Positions 8,753-16,546 are shown, counted from the first letter of the stretch. The stretch is DNA of 19,424 bases from Kineosphaera sp039812485 (GCA_039812485.1 JBDIAP010000063.1:1-19424); one strand, 5' to 3'. Made by a program: numbers and translations. Notes: generated by a model not told the origin, from the letters alone.

Positions 8753-9184
8753 ATGGCCTCCCCCACCGATTCCCCTGCTGCCCCGACCAACCCGGGCGCC
8801 ACCCCGACCACGACGCCGACGCAAGGACAGGCGGACGGGCAGACCGACGTGCAGGCGGATGCGGACGCGACCGGCGCGAGCGAGGGAGCCGACGCGCATG
8901 CGGGCCACGGCTACATCTCCGACAAGGCGCGCTACCTCGCGCGGCTCAAGCGGATCGAGGGTCAGGCCCGCGGCATCCACCGCATGGTGGCGGAGGAGAA
9001 ATACTGCATCGACATCCTCACGCAGGTCAGCGCCCTGACGAAGGCGCTGGAGTCGGTCGCGCTCGGACTCCTGGACGACCATCTCAAGCACTGCGTCGTC
9101 GATGCCGTCGCCCAGGGCGGCCCCGAAGGGCAGGCCAGGCTCACCGAGGCGTCGGAGGCCATCGCCCGCCTCGTCCGCTCCTGA
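8753..9184 (+). CDS. csoR: Copper-sensing transcriptional repressor CsoR
   Basis: All-helical copper-sensing repressor of 143 residues. The Cu(I) ligands are present with canonical spacing: Cys85, His110 and Cys114, i.e. 25 then 4 residues, the same as Cys36/His61/Cys65 of the Mycobacterium tuberculosis protein; a tyrosine precedes the first Cys, as in the family fingerprint. The first helix carries RLKRIEGQARGIHRMV, the usual DNA-contacting region. The ATG at 8753 is preceded by GAAGGA. Before the core there are about 52 extra residues rich in Thr, Ala, Gln and Asp with no recognised fold, ending AHAGHG; typical CsoR proteins of 90-120 residues lack most of this. It is divergent from copA across two operators of its own type. 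Confidence 0.94.
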   Translation: MASPTDSPAAPTNPGATPTTTPTQGQADGQTDVQADADATGASEGADAHAGHGYISDKARYLARLKRIEGQARGIHRMVAEEKYCIDILTQVSALTKALESVALGLLDDHLKHCVVDAVAQGGPEGQARLTEASEAIARLVRS

Positions 9185-9254
9185 ACACCATCGACCATCA
9201 GCACCCACGGCACAGAGTTCGCCGCCGGCGCCAGCGAGCACGGGCCCCACATCC

Positions 9255-9345
9255 CGCCGACGCAGGTGCTACGACAAGCTCGCCATCGTCTACCGCGGGG
9301 CCGCCGTCACGCCATCACCCGATGGCTCAAACGGTGACGAGACAC
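9255..9345 (+). pseudogene. IS5-family transposase C-terminal remnant with frameshift and possible IS end
   Basis: The first frame gives RRRRCYDKLAIVYRGAAV (to 9308), and a shift to the next frame gives HAITRWLKR then TGA (9308-9337). Joined, these form the typical last residues of one group of IS5-type DDE transposases (YDKLA..YRGA..HAI..WL). The frameshift and the loss of everything upstream make this a dead fragment. Straight after the stop, CGAGACACGCC is followed by CTAG (9345-9348): the first would suit the right terminal repeat of such an element, and CTAG is a target type used by part of the IS5 family. No left end was found in the window. Confidence 0.6.
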
Positions 9346-9360
9346 GCCCTAGGCCCCACC

Positions 9361-9419
9361 GCCGCCCCTTCCTACTGCGGCCCCTGGGCCGCCCCCTCCT
9401 ACTGCGGCCCCTGGGCCGC
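9361..9419 (-). repeat. 27-bp tandem duplication across the stop codon of the peptidoglycan-binding gene; tandem hairpins
   Basis: The unit at 9361-9387 recurs at 9388-9414 with one mismatch (9369/9396), and the match continues to 9419. Each copy holds GCGGCC-CCTG-GGCCGC, a six-base-pair stem, and each includes CTA, the TAG stop on the minus strand. Two GC hairpins in a row directly after the gene could act as a terminator lacking a U-tract. Confidence 0.65.
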
Positions 9420-10955
9420 GACCGCCCGCCACGTCGTGGGGTCGACGACCCCGTTCGGTGTCAACCCGTAGCGGGCCTGCACGGTCATGACCGCGGTCGC
9501 GGTCTGCGACCCGAAGCTGCCGTCGGCGGTGATCCGCAGCGCCCGCTGCAACGCGACGACGCCTCTGCCTCCGGCGCCGCGCGACAGCGTCGTCTGCAGG
9601 TAGCCCAGCCACGGGAACTGCGTCAGCTCCAGCCGGTTCCACGTCTTGAGGTCGGTCTTGCCGGTGCCGCTGAGGCGCCACGACTTCTGGAACGCCACGA
9701 GCGAGGTGCGGGTCCGCGCGTCGAAGCTGCCCGTCGAGCTCAGCCGCAGACCCTTCTGCAGCACGCGCACCGCCGTGCCCCTCGAGCCGACCGCGAGCCT
9801 GGCCCCCTTGTAGCCGGTGTAGCGCGTCGTCACCTTCGCCGGGAGCGCCCGGACGGGCGGCTGCACGACCTTGGGATCGGTCGCCGCCGGCGGCGCGGTC
9901 GTGCCTGTGCCGGGGGTCGCCGACGACGGCACGAGCTTGGCCCAGGTCGCCTTGTCGAGCACGCCGGTGCGCGCCAGACCCTGACGGGCCTGGTAGTCGA
10001 GCACGGCCTTGCGGGTGCCGTAGCCGAAGTCACCGTCGTCGGTGATCCCCAGCGCCCGCTGGGCGACGGCGATCGTCGGGCTCTTCTGCCCCGGCACGAA
10101 GACCGCGTAGCTCGACGCCGGCGCCGGGATCGTCGCGGGGCAGCCGCCCGTGCGTCGCCCCGAGTAGACCGGCGCCGGCGACCCGGCGTAGACCCGGCAG
10201 GGCCCGAGGTCCGCCACGGTGACCGCGGACCCGGTCCACCACGACGTGCGCTTCATCGCGCCGTCCCAGGTCAGCGACGTGTGAATGTGGTCGGTGTGCG
10301 GGCTGGAGCCTGTGTAGGGCTGCCAGCCCCGCTCCGGGGCGTAGGCGCGCCACATCTTGCGGTTCCAGATGAGATACATGACGCCCAGGCGCCGGGCGTT
10401 CTCCCCGTTGTTCGCGGTGAGCCACGCCACGGCCGAGTCGCCGACCTCCAACTGATCGGGCTTCGTGCTGTCGAGCATCCAGTCGACGGCCCTCCCCTCG
10501 AGGTGCTCGCTCTGGGGCTCGGTGCACCAGCGCGAGATTCCCGCATACCCGGTGCCATAGGTCGACCTCATGAGCGCGGCATAGGCGACGGCCCCCGGCT
10601 TGTCGACGGGATCGCACGAGTTCTGCCCCACGTAGGAGGGCCGCGCGTCGACGAGCGCCGGCAGCGCCCGCGTCGCGACGGGCCCGGCGATGGTCGCCAC
10701 CCGCAGCGCCGCGCCGGCGCTGTTCGTCGTGAGTTTCCCCCCGTGCCCCGCCGCGCTCTGCGCCCGCCCGAGCGCGTCGGCGGCGTCGGCCGCGCGGATG
10801 ACGGCGGTGGAGTTGCCCTCGTCGGGCAGCGGCTTGGGGGCGATGGGGTCGGCGGCTGCGGTGAGGCCGGGCGCGATCGACGTGGCGAGCAGGGGGCCGG
10901 CGACGGCGGCGGCCGCCACGCGTCGTGCGTGCCGGCGCAGGCGAGCTGGGGGCAT
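9399..10955 (-). CDS. Secreted M15-like domain protein with three peptidoglycan-binding repeats
   Basis: Exported protein of 518 residues, probably acting in the cell wall. A signal peptide (basic MPPARLRRHARR, Ala-rich core, likely cut near AAA-DP at 35-36) precedes a region of about 105-245 like the C-terminal domain of the ARB_07466 group. It has SEHLEGRAVDW (149-159) and HTDHIH (220-225), which resemble the zinc-binding H...D and DHxH motifs of M15 D,D-carboxypeptidases. Three peptidoglycan-binding type 1 domains follow at about 290-342, 388-442 and 460-513, each with the ALQRAL...DGDFG...TW pattern. The start has GAGGTG eight bases upstream; an ATG at 10988 would add 11 residues ahead of the signal. 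Peptidase activity is inferred from motif resemblance; it could be a binding protein only. It appears monocistronic. Confidence 0.82.
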   Translation of the reverse strand: MPPARLRRHARRVAAAAVAGPLLATSIAPGLTAAADPIAPKPLPDEGNSTAVIRAADAADALGRAQSAAGHGGKLTTNSAGAALRVATIAGPVATRALPALVDARPSYVGQNSCDPVDKPGAVAYAALMRSTYGTGYAGISRWCTEPQSEHLEGRAVDWMLDSTKPDQLEVGDSAVAWLTANNGENARRLGVMYLIWNRKMWRAYAPERGWQPYTGSSPHTDHIHTSLTWDGAMKRTSWWTGSAVTVADLGPCRVYAGSPAPVYSGRRTGGCPATIPAPASSYAVFVPGQKSPTIAVAQRALGITDDGDFGYGTRKAVLDYQARQGLARTGVLDKATWAKLVPSSATPGTGTTAPPAATDPKVVQPPVRALPAKVTTRYTGYKGARLAVGSRGTAVRVLQKGLRLSSTGSFDARTRTSLVAFQKSWRLSGTGKTDLKTWNRLELTQFPWLGYLQTTLSRGAGGRGVVALQRALRITADGSFGSQTATAVMTVQARYGLTPNGVVDPTTWRAVAAQGPQ

Positions 10956-11129
10956 GTGGGACACCTCGGGGTGAGCGGGGTGAAGCACAGTGGCGCAGCG
11001 CCGCGCAGGTGTCGCGCTGGAGGGGGTGGGCAGGCATCGTGCTCCGGGACCGTCCTTCCCATCGGCCGCCAGGGCGCGTTACGTGAGGTCCGCGGACGGC
11101 CGGCGCGGGTGGCGGCTAGAGTCCTGCGC
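10956..11129. promoter_or_regulatory. Divergent intergenic region with probable leaderless scoA promoter
   Basis: TAGAGT (11117-11122) fits the actinobacterial -10 TANNNT and lies seven bases before the scoA ATG (11130), so the transcript would begin at or next to the start codon; no ribosome site is present there. A perfect palindrome, GTCCGCGGAC (11088-11097), lies about 20 bp upstream of the -10, where a repressor or activator could bind. I see no clear -10 for the leftward gene. Confidence 0.5.
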
Positions 11130-11939
11130 ATGGACAAAGTCGTCGCCAGCGCGGCCGAGGCGGTCGCAGACATCCCCGATGGAGCCACTCTCGCGGTGGG
11201 AGGGTTCGGCATCTGCGGGATCCCGAGCGTGCTCATCGCCGCACTGCACGAGCGCGGCACCACCGACCTGACGGTGGCCTCCAACAACTGCGGCATCGAC
11301 GACTGGGGGCTCGGCATCCTGCTCTCCGACCAGCGGATCAGCAAGATGATCGCCTCCTACGTCGGGGAGAACAAGGAGTTCGCCCGGCAATACCTGGGCG
11401 GCGAGCTCGAGGTCGAGCTGACCCCGCAGGGCACGCTGGCCGAGAAGATGCGGGCGGGCGGCAGCGGCATCGCCGGCTTCTACACCCTCACGGGCTCGGG
11501 CACGCAGATCGCCGAGGGCGGGTTGCCGCTCAAGTACGACTCCGAGGGCAACATCGCCAAGCAGTCCGAGCCGAAGCCGACGCGCACGTTCGTCGTCGAC
11601 GGCGAGGAGAAGGAATACGTGCTGGAGGAGGCGCTGCGGGCCGACTACGGGCTCGTGCGCGCGTGGAAGGGCGACCGGCACGGCAACCTCGTCTTCCACG
11701 AGGCCGCCCGCAACTTCAACCCGCCCGCCGCGATGTCGGGCAAGATCACGATCGCCGAGGTCGAACACCTCTTCGACCCGGGCGAGCTCGACCCCGACGA
11801 GGTGCACCTGCCCGGCATCTTCGTGCAGCGCGTCGTGGCCCTCACCCCGGAGCAGGCCAAGGACAAGCGCATCGAGCGCCGCACCGTGCGTCCCCACGAG
11901 GACAGCAAGCACGAAGAAGTCAAGTTCTCGACGAAGTGA
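11130..11939 (+). CDS. scoA: 3-oxoacid CoA-transferase subunit A
   Basis: Cytoplasmic alpha subunit (269 residues) of a family I CoA-transferase, which moves CoA from succinyl-CoA to acetoacetate or a similar 3-oxo acid, as in ketone-body use or the last steps of some aromatic pathways. The N-terminus has the family signature GGFGICGIP (24-32), then VASNNCG and the LTPQGTLAEKMRAGG segment. Its length exceeds the roughly 230 residues of classic ScoA/PcaI because of a segment near 130-160 (LPLKYDSEGN...PKPTRTF) and an extended acidic/basic tail. Subunit B follows after 12 bases. ATG 11130 is the only sensible start and is probably leaderless. The exact acid substrate (acetoacetate versus 3-oxoadipate) is not settled; no aromatic genes adjoin. 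Confidence 0.92.
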   Translation: MDKVVASAAEAVADIPDGATLAVGGFGICGIPSVLIAALHERGTTDLTVASNNCGIDDWGLGILLSDQRISKMIASYVGENKEFARQYLGGELEVELTPQGTLAEKMRAGGSGIAGFYTLTGSGTQIAEGGLPLKYDSEGNIAKQSEPKPTRTFVVDGEEKEYVLEEALRADYGLVRAWKGDRHGNLVFHEAARNFNPPAAMSGKITIAEVEHLFDPGELDPDEVHLPGIFVQRVVALTPEQAKDKRIERRTVRPHEDSKHEEVKFSTK

Positions 11940-11951
11940 GGATGACCTGAC

Positions 11952-12623
11952 ATGGCACTGACACGCGAGCAGATGGCGGCGCGGGCGGCGACCGAGCTCA
12001 AGGACGGCGACTACGTCAACCTCGGCATCGGGCTGCCGACCCTCGTGCCCAACTATGTGCCGGACGACGTCGAGCTCGTGCTCCAGTCGGAGAACGGCAT
12101 CCTCGGCACGGGCGCCTACCCCATCGAGGGCGACGAGGACCCCGACCTCATCAACGCCGGCAAGGAGACGGTCACCGTCCGCAAGGGCGCGAGCTTCTTC
12201 GACTCGGCGACGAGCTTCGGCATGATCCGGTCCGGCAAGGTCGACGCGGCGATCCTCGGTGCGATGCAGGTCAGCGTCTCCGGCGACATCGCCAACTGGA
12301 TGATCCCGGGCAAGATGGTCAAGGGCATGGGCGGCGCGATGGACCTCGTGCACGGTGCGCGCAAGGTCATCGTGCTCATGGAGCACGTCGCCAAGAACGG
12401 CGACCACAAGTTGCTGACCGAGTGCGAGCTGCCGCTGACCGGCAAGGGCGTCGTGCAGCGCATCATCACCGACCTCGCCGTCATCGACGTCACTGACCGC
12501 GGTTTCGTCGTGCGCGAGCTGTCCGACGGGGTCACCGAGGACGAGCTGCGCACCAAGACGGGGGCACCGCTGACGTTCGAACTCACCGGCCGGGCCGAGG
12601 AGGCCGCCGAGCAGTCCGCCTGA
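11952..12623 (+). CDS. scoB: 3-oxoacid CoA-transferase subunit B
   Basis: Cytoplasmic beta subunit (223 residues, normal length) carrying the catalytic glutamate that forms the enzyme-CoA thioester: Glu47 in QSENGILG (45-52), matching the family SENG motif. Other family marks are VNLGIGLPTLVPNYV (22-36), the GGAMDL segment and the MEHVAKNGDHKLL stretch near the C-terminal half. It is translated from an ATG ten bases after a GAGG that overlaps the scoA stop region, so both subunits are made from one transcript. The gene converges with the SpoIID-domain gene; a 13-bp-stem hairpin lies between them. Confidence 0.94.
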   Translation: MALTREQMAARAATELKDGDYVNLGIGLPTLVPNYVPDDVELVLQSENGILGTGAYPIEGDEDPDLINAGKETVTVRKGASFFDSATSFGMIRSGKVDAAILGAMQVSVSGDIANWMIPGKMVKGMGGAMDLVHGARKVIVLMEHVAKNGDHKLLTECELPLTGKGVVQRIITDLAVIDVTDRGFVVRELSDGVTEDELRTKTGAPLTFELTGRAEEAAEQSA

Positions 12624-12646
12624 CCCCTCACCGGGTCCGGCAGCGG

Positions 12647-12682
12647 CGCCCGCCGCTCGTCAGCGTCGGCGAGCGGCGGGCG
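12647..12682. terminator. Bidirectional hairpin terminator between scoB and the SpoIID gene
   Basis: CGCCCGCCGCTCG (12647-12659) pairs perfectly with CGAGCGGCGGGCG (12670-12682), leaving a ten-base loop. The loop includes the TGA stop of the leftward gene. There is no U-tract on either side, as is common for GC-rich actinobacterial terminators. Its place between convergent genes supports the call. Confidence 0.7.
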
Positions 12683-14072
12683 TCGGCGGCTGCTCGGGGG
12701 TCGCGGTCACCGCGAACCAGTCCGAGCGCAGCTTGAGCACCTGACGCACCTTGGCGCCGCTGACGGTGACCGTGCGGGTCGTGCCGGTGAGCTGCACGTC
12801 CTCGACGCGGCCGCCGAGTTCGCCCTTGCCGTCGCGGTCCAGGATGCGCACGTCGATGAGCTTGCCGATGGCGAAGGACTTCTCGAGCTGGGCCACGGTG
12901 AGCTGCACGTTCCAGTTCGTGTTGGGGTTGCGCATCCGCCCGTCGTAGGGGTCGGCCTTGGCCACCTGGTAGAAGGGCCCGCCGGCCACCGAGTAGCCGC
13001 CGTTGCTCGCCGAGAACTCGGCGAACGCGAACGGCGCGTTGGCGCCCTTGGCCGTGCGCATGACCGTGCCCGTGGTCGCGGCGATCGCCTTGTCGCTGCG
13101 GGCTTCTTCCTCGCTGATCTTCGTGCCGCCGCGGGTGTAGCGGGCGACGCCCTTGAAGACCTGGCAGGCGATGGTGTCGCAGATGTCCCAGCTGGCGCCC
13201 TTCGCGCGCTGTCGATCGCGGTAGGCGGCGGCATAGGTGCGCGCGGCCACCGACTGGGCGGCGAGGGCGTTGACGTGCCACGACGAGGGCATCTCGCTCG
13301 GCACGACGCTGCGCAGGTAGGACTCCATGCTCGAGTTGAGCACCGTGATGACCTTCTCGCCGCTCATCGTCGCGAAGACCGCGCCGCGCACGTCCTGCTG
13401 GACGCCGCCGGGCAGCAGGAGGCGCACGATGCCGCTGGTCGTGCGGAAGACGACGGCCCCCGAGCCCATGCGGTAGCCGCGCCATCCCTGCCAGGCGCCC
13501 TTGGCGTCGCGGTATTCGACGCTGACGCCGTTGGCGTAGCGCACCGCGCGCCACGCGGTGTAGCCGGCGCCGACGGGCAGTGTCGTCGCCGTGCGGCCGT
13601 GCGTCACCGAGAGACCCTCGGCCGGCGCGACGGCGGTGTTGCCGTCGTCGTCGGCGCTGATGAGCACGCGGATCGTGGAGTTGCCGATCGAGTCGCGGCT
13701 CGTGCCCGGGTAGTAGAAGTCGAGGATCTGGCGCCACGAGAGCCCGGCGTCGGCGGCGCCGTAGGCCCCCCACTGGCTCATGCCGCGGCCGTGACCGAAG
13801 CCACGACCCGAGATCGTCAGCGAGCCCGACGCGGGGCGCTGGGTGACCTCCTCGGCGGCATGGGCGGGCGTCAGGCTCGTCGAGGCGACCCCGGCCGCGC
13901 CCACGATCGCGCCGGCGGCGAGTCCGGCGGCCGCGCGGCGCAGAGCCGTCGCGCCGGTCGCGCGGCGGAAGGCGTTGGGCCCCAGCGGCTCCCGTGCTGC
14001 GGCGGCGGAGCGGGCGCCCCGCTCTCGGACGGCGCTGCGGGCATGGCGAGGCGAGTGGGGGCGCTGGCTCAT
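12660..14072 (-). CDS. Secreted SpoIID/LytB-domain protein
   Basis: Protein of 470 residues with a long N-terminus: about 40 Arg/Ala-rich residues, a hydrophobic export segment (about 45-65) and a likely cut at AHA-AE (70-72). The SpoIID part opens with SGRGFGHGRGMSQWGAYGAA (88-107) and has the hallmark VVPSEMPSSW (256-265). The acidic residue there (Glu260) corresponds to the catalytic glutamate of SpoIID lytic transglycosylases. ALAAQSVAARTYA and the later SASNGG (354-359) complete the pattern. SpoIID cuts glycan strands in sporulating Firmicutes; in actinobacteria such proteins presumably remodel the wall outside sporulation. The ATG at 14072 has a G-run very close by (GGGGGA, two bases away), so a downstream start is possible. 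It converges with scoB and is separated from the sugar operon by a hairpin. Confidence 0.87.
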   Translation of the reverse strand: MSQRPHSPRHARSAVRERGARSAAAAREPLGPNAFRRATGATALRRAAAGLAAGAIVGAAGVASTSLTPAHAAEEVTQRPASGSLTISGRGFGHGRGMSQWGAYGAADAGLSWRQILDFYYPGTSRDSIGNSTIRVLISADDDGNTAVAPAEGLSVTHGRTATTLPVGAGYTAWRAVRYANGVSVEYRDAKGAWQGWRGYRMGSGAVVFRTTSGIVRLLLPGGVQQDVRGAVFATMSGEKVITVLNSSMESYLRSVVPSEMPSSWHVNALAAQSVAARTYAAAYRDRQRAKGASWDICDTIACQVFKGVARYTRGGTKISEEEARSDKAIAATTGTVMRTAKGANAPFAFAEFSASNGGYSVAGGPFYQVAKADPYDGRMRNPNTNWNVQLTVAQLEKSFAIGKLIDVRILDRDGKGELGGRVEDVQLTGTTRTVTVSGAKVRQVLKLRSDWFAVTATPEQPPTPAARRR

Positions 14073-14125
14073 AGTCCCCCCATCGACCGCAGACCGCCCC
14101 GACTTGACGCAATCGCCGGCATACC

Positions 14126-14158
14126 CGCGCCCGCCGCCTCGGTGAGGCGACGGGCGCG
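14126..14158 (-). terminator. Hairpin terminator after the Gfo/Idh dehydrogenase gene
   Basis: The arms 14126-14140 and 14144-14158 pair over 15 positions with one mismatch and a three-base loop (GGT). It lies 43 bp past the dehydrogenase stop and about 54 bp before the SpoIID start, both on the minus strand, so it separates the two units. No U-tract is seen. Confidence 0.65.
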
Positions 14159-14200
14159 AGCGGAGACGGCCCCCGGCCGCCGCGGGTCAGGGGGTCGAGC

Positions 14201-15190
14201 TCAGAGATTCATCGTGGCGCCGGTGCGGGCCGACTCGATGACGGCCTCGGCGACGCGCACGGTGGCCAGCCCCTGCGCGAGCGTCACGATGTCGGAGTCC
14301 TTGCCGAGCACGGCGTCGCGGAAGTTCTCGTGCTCGACCGCGAGCGGCTCGCGCTTGGGGATCGCATACCGGATGACATCGCCCTCGGAGACGCCGCGGA
14401 AGCGGGCGATGTCGAACCACGTCGTCTTCACCGAGCCGTTGGCGTGGAACGTCAGGTCGGCGGTGAGGGTGTCGGCGACGAACGCGCCCTTCTCGCCGGT
14501 GATGATCGTGACCCGCTCCTTGAAGGGCGAGAGCCAGTTGACGAGGTGGCTCGTCACGGTGCCGTCGGCGAGCTGCCCGGTCACCGACACGAGATCTTCG
14601 AACTCGCGACCGCTGCGGTGCGCCACGCGGGCCGCGACCGCCGCGAACGGCTGCTGGCGCACCCACGAGGTGAGGTCGATGTCGTGGGTGGCGAGGTCCT
14701 TGACGACCCCGACGTCGGCGATCCGCGCCGGGAACGGGCCCTGGCGGCGGGTGACGATCTGGTAGACGTCACCGAGCTCACCCTCTTCGAGGCGGCGGCG
14801 GGCCTGCTGCAGCGCAGGGTTGTAGCGCTCGATGTGCCCGACGGCGCCGACGAGCCCGGCGTCCTCGAAGGCCTTGGCGATCTTCTCGGCCGCGGGCGTG
14901 TCCTGCGCGAGCGGCTTCTCGATCATCGCGTGCACGCCGGCGGCGGCGAGGGCCAGGGCCACCGGCTCGTGGTAGACGGTCGGCACCGCGACCATGCAGT
15001 AGTCGAGGTCGTGTTCGAGCAGCTCCTCGACGCTCGTGCAGAACGGCCGCCCCTTGGCCACGTGGTGCGGGTCCTCGCCCGAGGCGTCGGCGACGGCGAC
15101 GAGGTCGACGCCCTCGAGCCCGGACAGCACCCGCCCGTGGTGACGGCCCATCATGCCCAGGCCGATGAGGCCCGCCCGGAGGTTCGCCAT
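14201..15190 (-). CDS. Gfo/Idh/MocA oxidoreductase, probably nucleotide-sugar 3-dehydrogenase (WbpB-like)
   Basis: Cytoplasmic NAD(P)-dependent enzyme of 329 residues. The Rossmann fold opens with GLIGLGMMG (7-15). The conserved EKPLA (91-95) gives the catalytic lysine, and THDIDL (168-173) gives the family His/Asp. The middle segment GHIERYNPALQQAR is typical of members acting on UDP-N-acetyl-aminosugars. In the Wbp pathway this step oxidises C3 of UDP-GlcNAcA so that the partner aminotransferase can aminate it. The ATG shares its A with the aminotransferase TGA (TGATG), so the two are translationally coupled. A hairpin follows its stop. The substrate assignment rests on the neighbours; the Gfo/Idh family is broad. 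Confidence 0.85.
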   Translation of the reverse strand: MANLRAGLIGLGMMGRHHGRVLSGLEGVDLVAVADASGEDPHHVAKGRPFCTSVEELLEHDLDYCMVAVPTVYHEPVALALAAAGVHAMIEKPLAQDTPAAEKIAKAFEDAGLVGAVGHIERYNPALQQARRRLEEGELGDVYQIVTRRQGPFPARIADVGVVKDLATHDIDLTSWVRQQPFAAVAARVAHRSGREFEDLVSVTGQLADGTVTSHLVNWLSPFKERVTIITGEKGAFVADTLTADLTFHANGSVKTTWFDIARFRGVSEGDVIRYAIPKREPLAVEHENFRDAVLGKDSDIVTLAQGLATVRVAEAVIESARTGATMNL

Positions 15191-16287
15191 CACGCACCCG
15201 CCTTGGCCAGCGCGTTGACGGCCTCGACGATGCGCTCCAGGTCGCCCTGGGTCAGCGAGGGGTGCACCGGCAGCGACAGACACTCCCGGGCCGCCCGGTC
15301 GGTCTGGGGCAGGTCCTCGTCGCGGGTGCGGCCGGCGAACGGGGCCAGCCGGTGATTGGGCACGGGGTAGAACATGCCCGAGCCCACGTGGTACTCCTCG
15401 CGCAGGGCGGCCGCGAAGCCGTCGCGGTCCTGCGGCACCCGGATCGTGTACTGGTGGTAGACGTGCACCGCGCCGTCGGCGACCGGCGGCGTCGTGACGC
15501 CCTGCAGGTGGGCCGAGAGGAATGCGGCGTTCTCCTGGCGCTTCGCGGTCCAGGCGTCGACCTTCTTGAGTTGTTCGCGCCCGATGGCGGCGTGGATGTC
15601 GGTCATGCGGTTGTTCAGGCCGACGACCTCGTTGTGGTACTGCTTCTCCATCCCCTGGTTGCGATAGAGCCGCACCGACCGGGCGATCTGCGCCGTCGCG
15701 CACGAGACCATGCCGCCCTCGCCGGAGGTCATGTTCTTCGTCGGGTAGAGCGAGAACATCGCGAACGAGCCGAAGGCGCCGACCGGAGTGCCGCCGAGCG
15801 ACGCCCCGTGGGCCTGCGCCGCGTCCTCGAAGAGCTGCAACCCGTGCTTGTCGGCGACGGCCCGCAGACCCGGCATGTCGGCCGGGTGCCCGTAGAGGTG
15901 CACCGGCATGATGCCGACCGTGCGCTCGGTGACGACGGCCTCGACGGCGGCGGGGTCGAGGCAGAACGAGTCGGCCGCGATGTCGGCGAAGACGGGGGTC
16001 GCGCCCGTCAGGGCGACGGAGTTGGCCGTCGCGGCGAACGTGAACGACGGCACGATGACCTCGTCGCCGGCCTTGACGCCGCTGGACAGCAGGCCGAGGT
16101 GCTGGCCCGAGGTGCCGGAGTTGACCGCGACGCACTCGCGCCCGAGCCCGAAGTGCTCCGCGAACTCCTCCTCGAACGCCTTGACCTCCGGGCCCTGCGC
16201 CAGCATCCCGCTGCGCAGCACGCGGTCGACCGCGGCGCGCTCCTCCTCACCGATGAGCGGTTTGGCAGGGGGGATGAAGTCGTTCAT
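15190..16287 (-). CDS. DegT/DnrJ/EryC1/StrS aminotransferase, probably nucleotide-sugar 3-aminotransferase (WbpE-like)
   Basis: PLP enzyme of 365 residues, the standard length of the sugar aminotransferase family. The PLP-binding lysine is Lys184 in SLYPTKNMTSGEGGM. The phosphate/ring contacts are in NSGTSG (56-61) and FEDAAQAHGA (153-162, with Asp155), and VPSFTFAATANSV (79-91) is the usual aromatic segment. The family moves an amino group, normally from glutamate, onto a keto-sugar nucleotide; with the coupled Gfo/Idh dehydrogenase next door the likely product is a 3-amino sugar acid. The ATG at 16285-16287 has GGAAGGA about 11 bases upstream. It is the first gene of a two-gene minus-strand unit, divergent from the epimerase. 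Other keto-sugar substrates are possible. Confidence 0.87.
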   Translation of the reverse strand: MNDFIPPAKPLIGEEERAAVDRVLRSGMLAQGPEVKAFEEEFAEHFGLGRECVAVNSGTSGQHLGLLSSGVKAGDEVIVPSFTFAATANSVALTGATPVFADIAADSFCLDPAAVEAVVTERTVGIMPVHLYGHPADMPGLRAVADKHGLQLFEDAAQAHGASLGGTPVGAFGSFAMFSLYPTKNMTSGEGGMVSCATAQIARSVRLYRNQGMEKQYHNEVVGLNNRMTDIHAAIGREQLKKVDAWTAKRQENAAFLSAHLQGVTTPPVADGAVHVYHQYTIRVPQDRDGFAAALREEYHVGSGMFYPVPNHRLAPFAGRTRDEDLPQTDRAARECLSLPVHPSLTQGDLERIVEAVNALAKAGA

Positions 16288-16546
16288 GAGCTTGTCGATC
16301 CTTCCGGGAGGGCACGGATGCGGGTGCCGTGCGACGTTGCAGCGCCTCCGTCGGGTGGGGACGCGCAGTGCGCCCGCCCGTGGCGGCGGTCCGTGGCGCT
16401 GCCGAACAGCGGCGTCACGGCGGCTATGCGTGAGAATGTCTGCGGGCTCACCCCCCAGGCACCCCGAGCAGACTATCGCGCGACCCCCGGGCCAGAGTCG
16501 TCACGACTCCCCGGTTCGCCCGACTCCTCCCACCGAAAGGCTCCCC
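16288..16546. promoter_or_regulatory. Divergent promoter region of the aminosugar genes
   Basis: This 259-bp gap must contain the promoters for the leftward aminotransferase and the rightward epimerase. The clearest structure is a dyad, GAGTCG-TCA-CGACTC (16495-16509), 38 bp before the epimerase GTG; it might be an operator or a leader hairpin. I cannot point to a convincing -10/-35 pair in either direction. No coding frame here looks real. Confidence 0.4.

Noticed and set aside
8597..9250. N-terminal extension of CopA beyond the GTG at 8596
   Set aside because: The frame is open but crosses both CsoR operators and is antisense to csoR; the GTG at 8596 has a good ribosome site and gives a normal CopA N-terminus.
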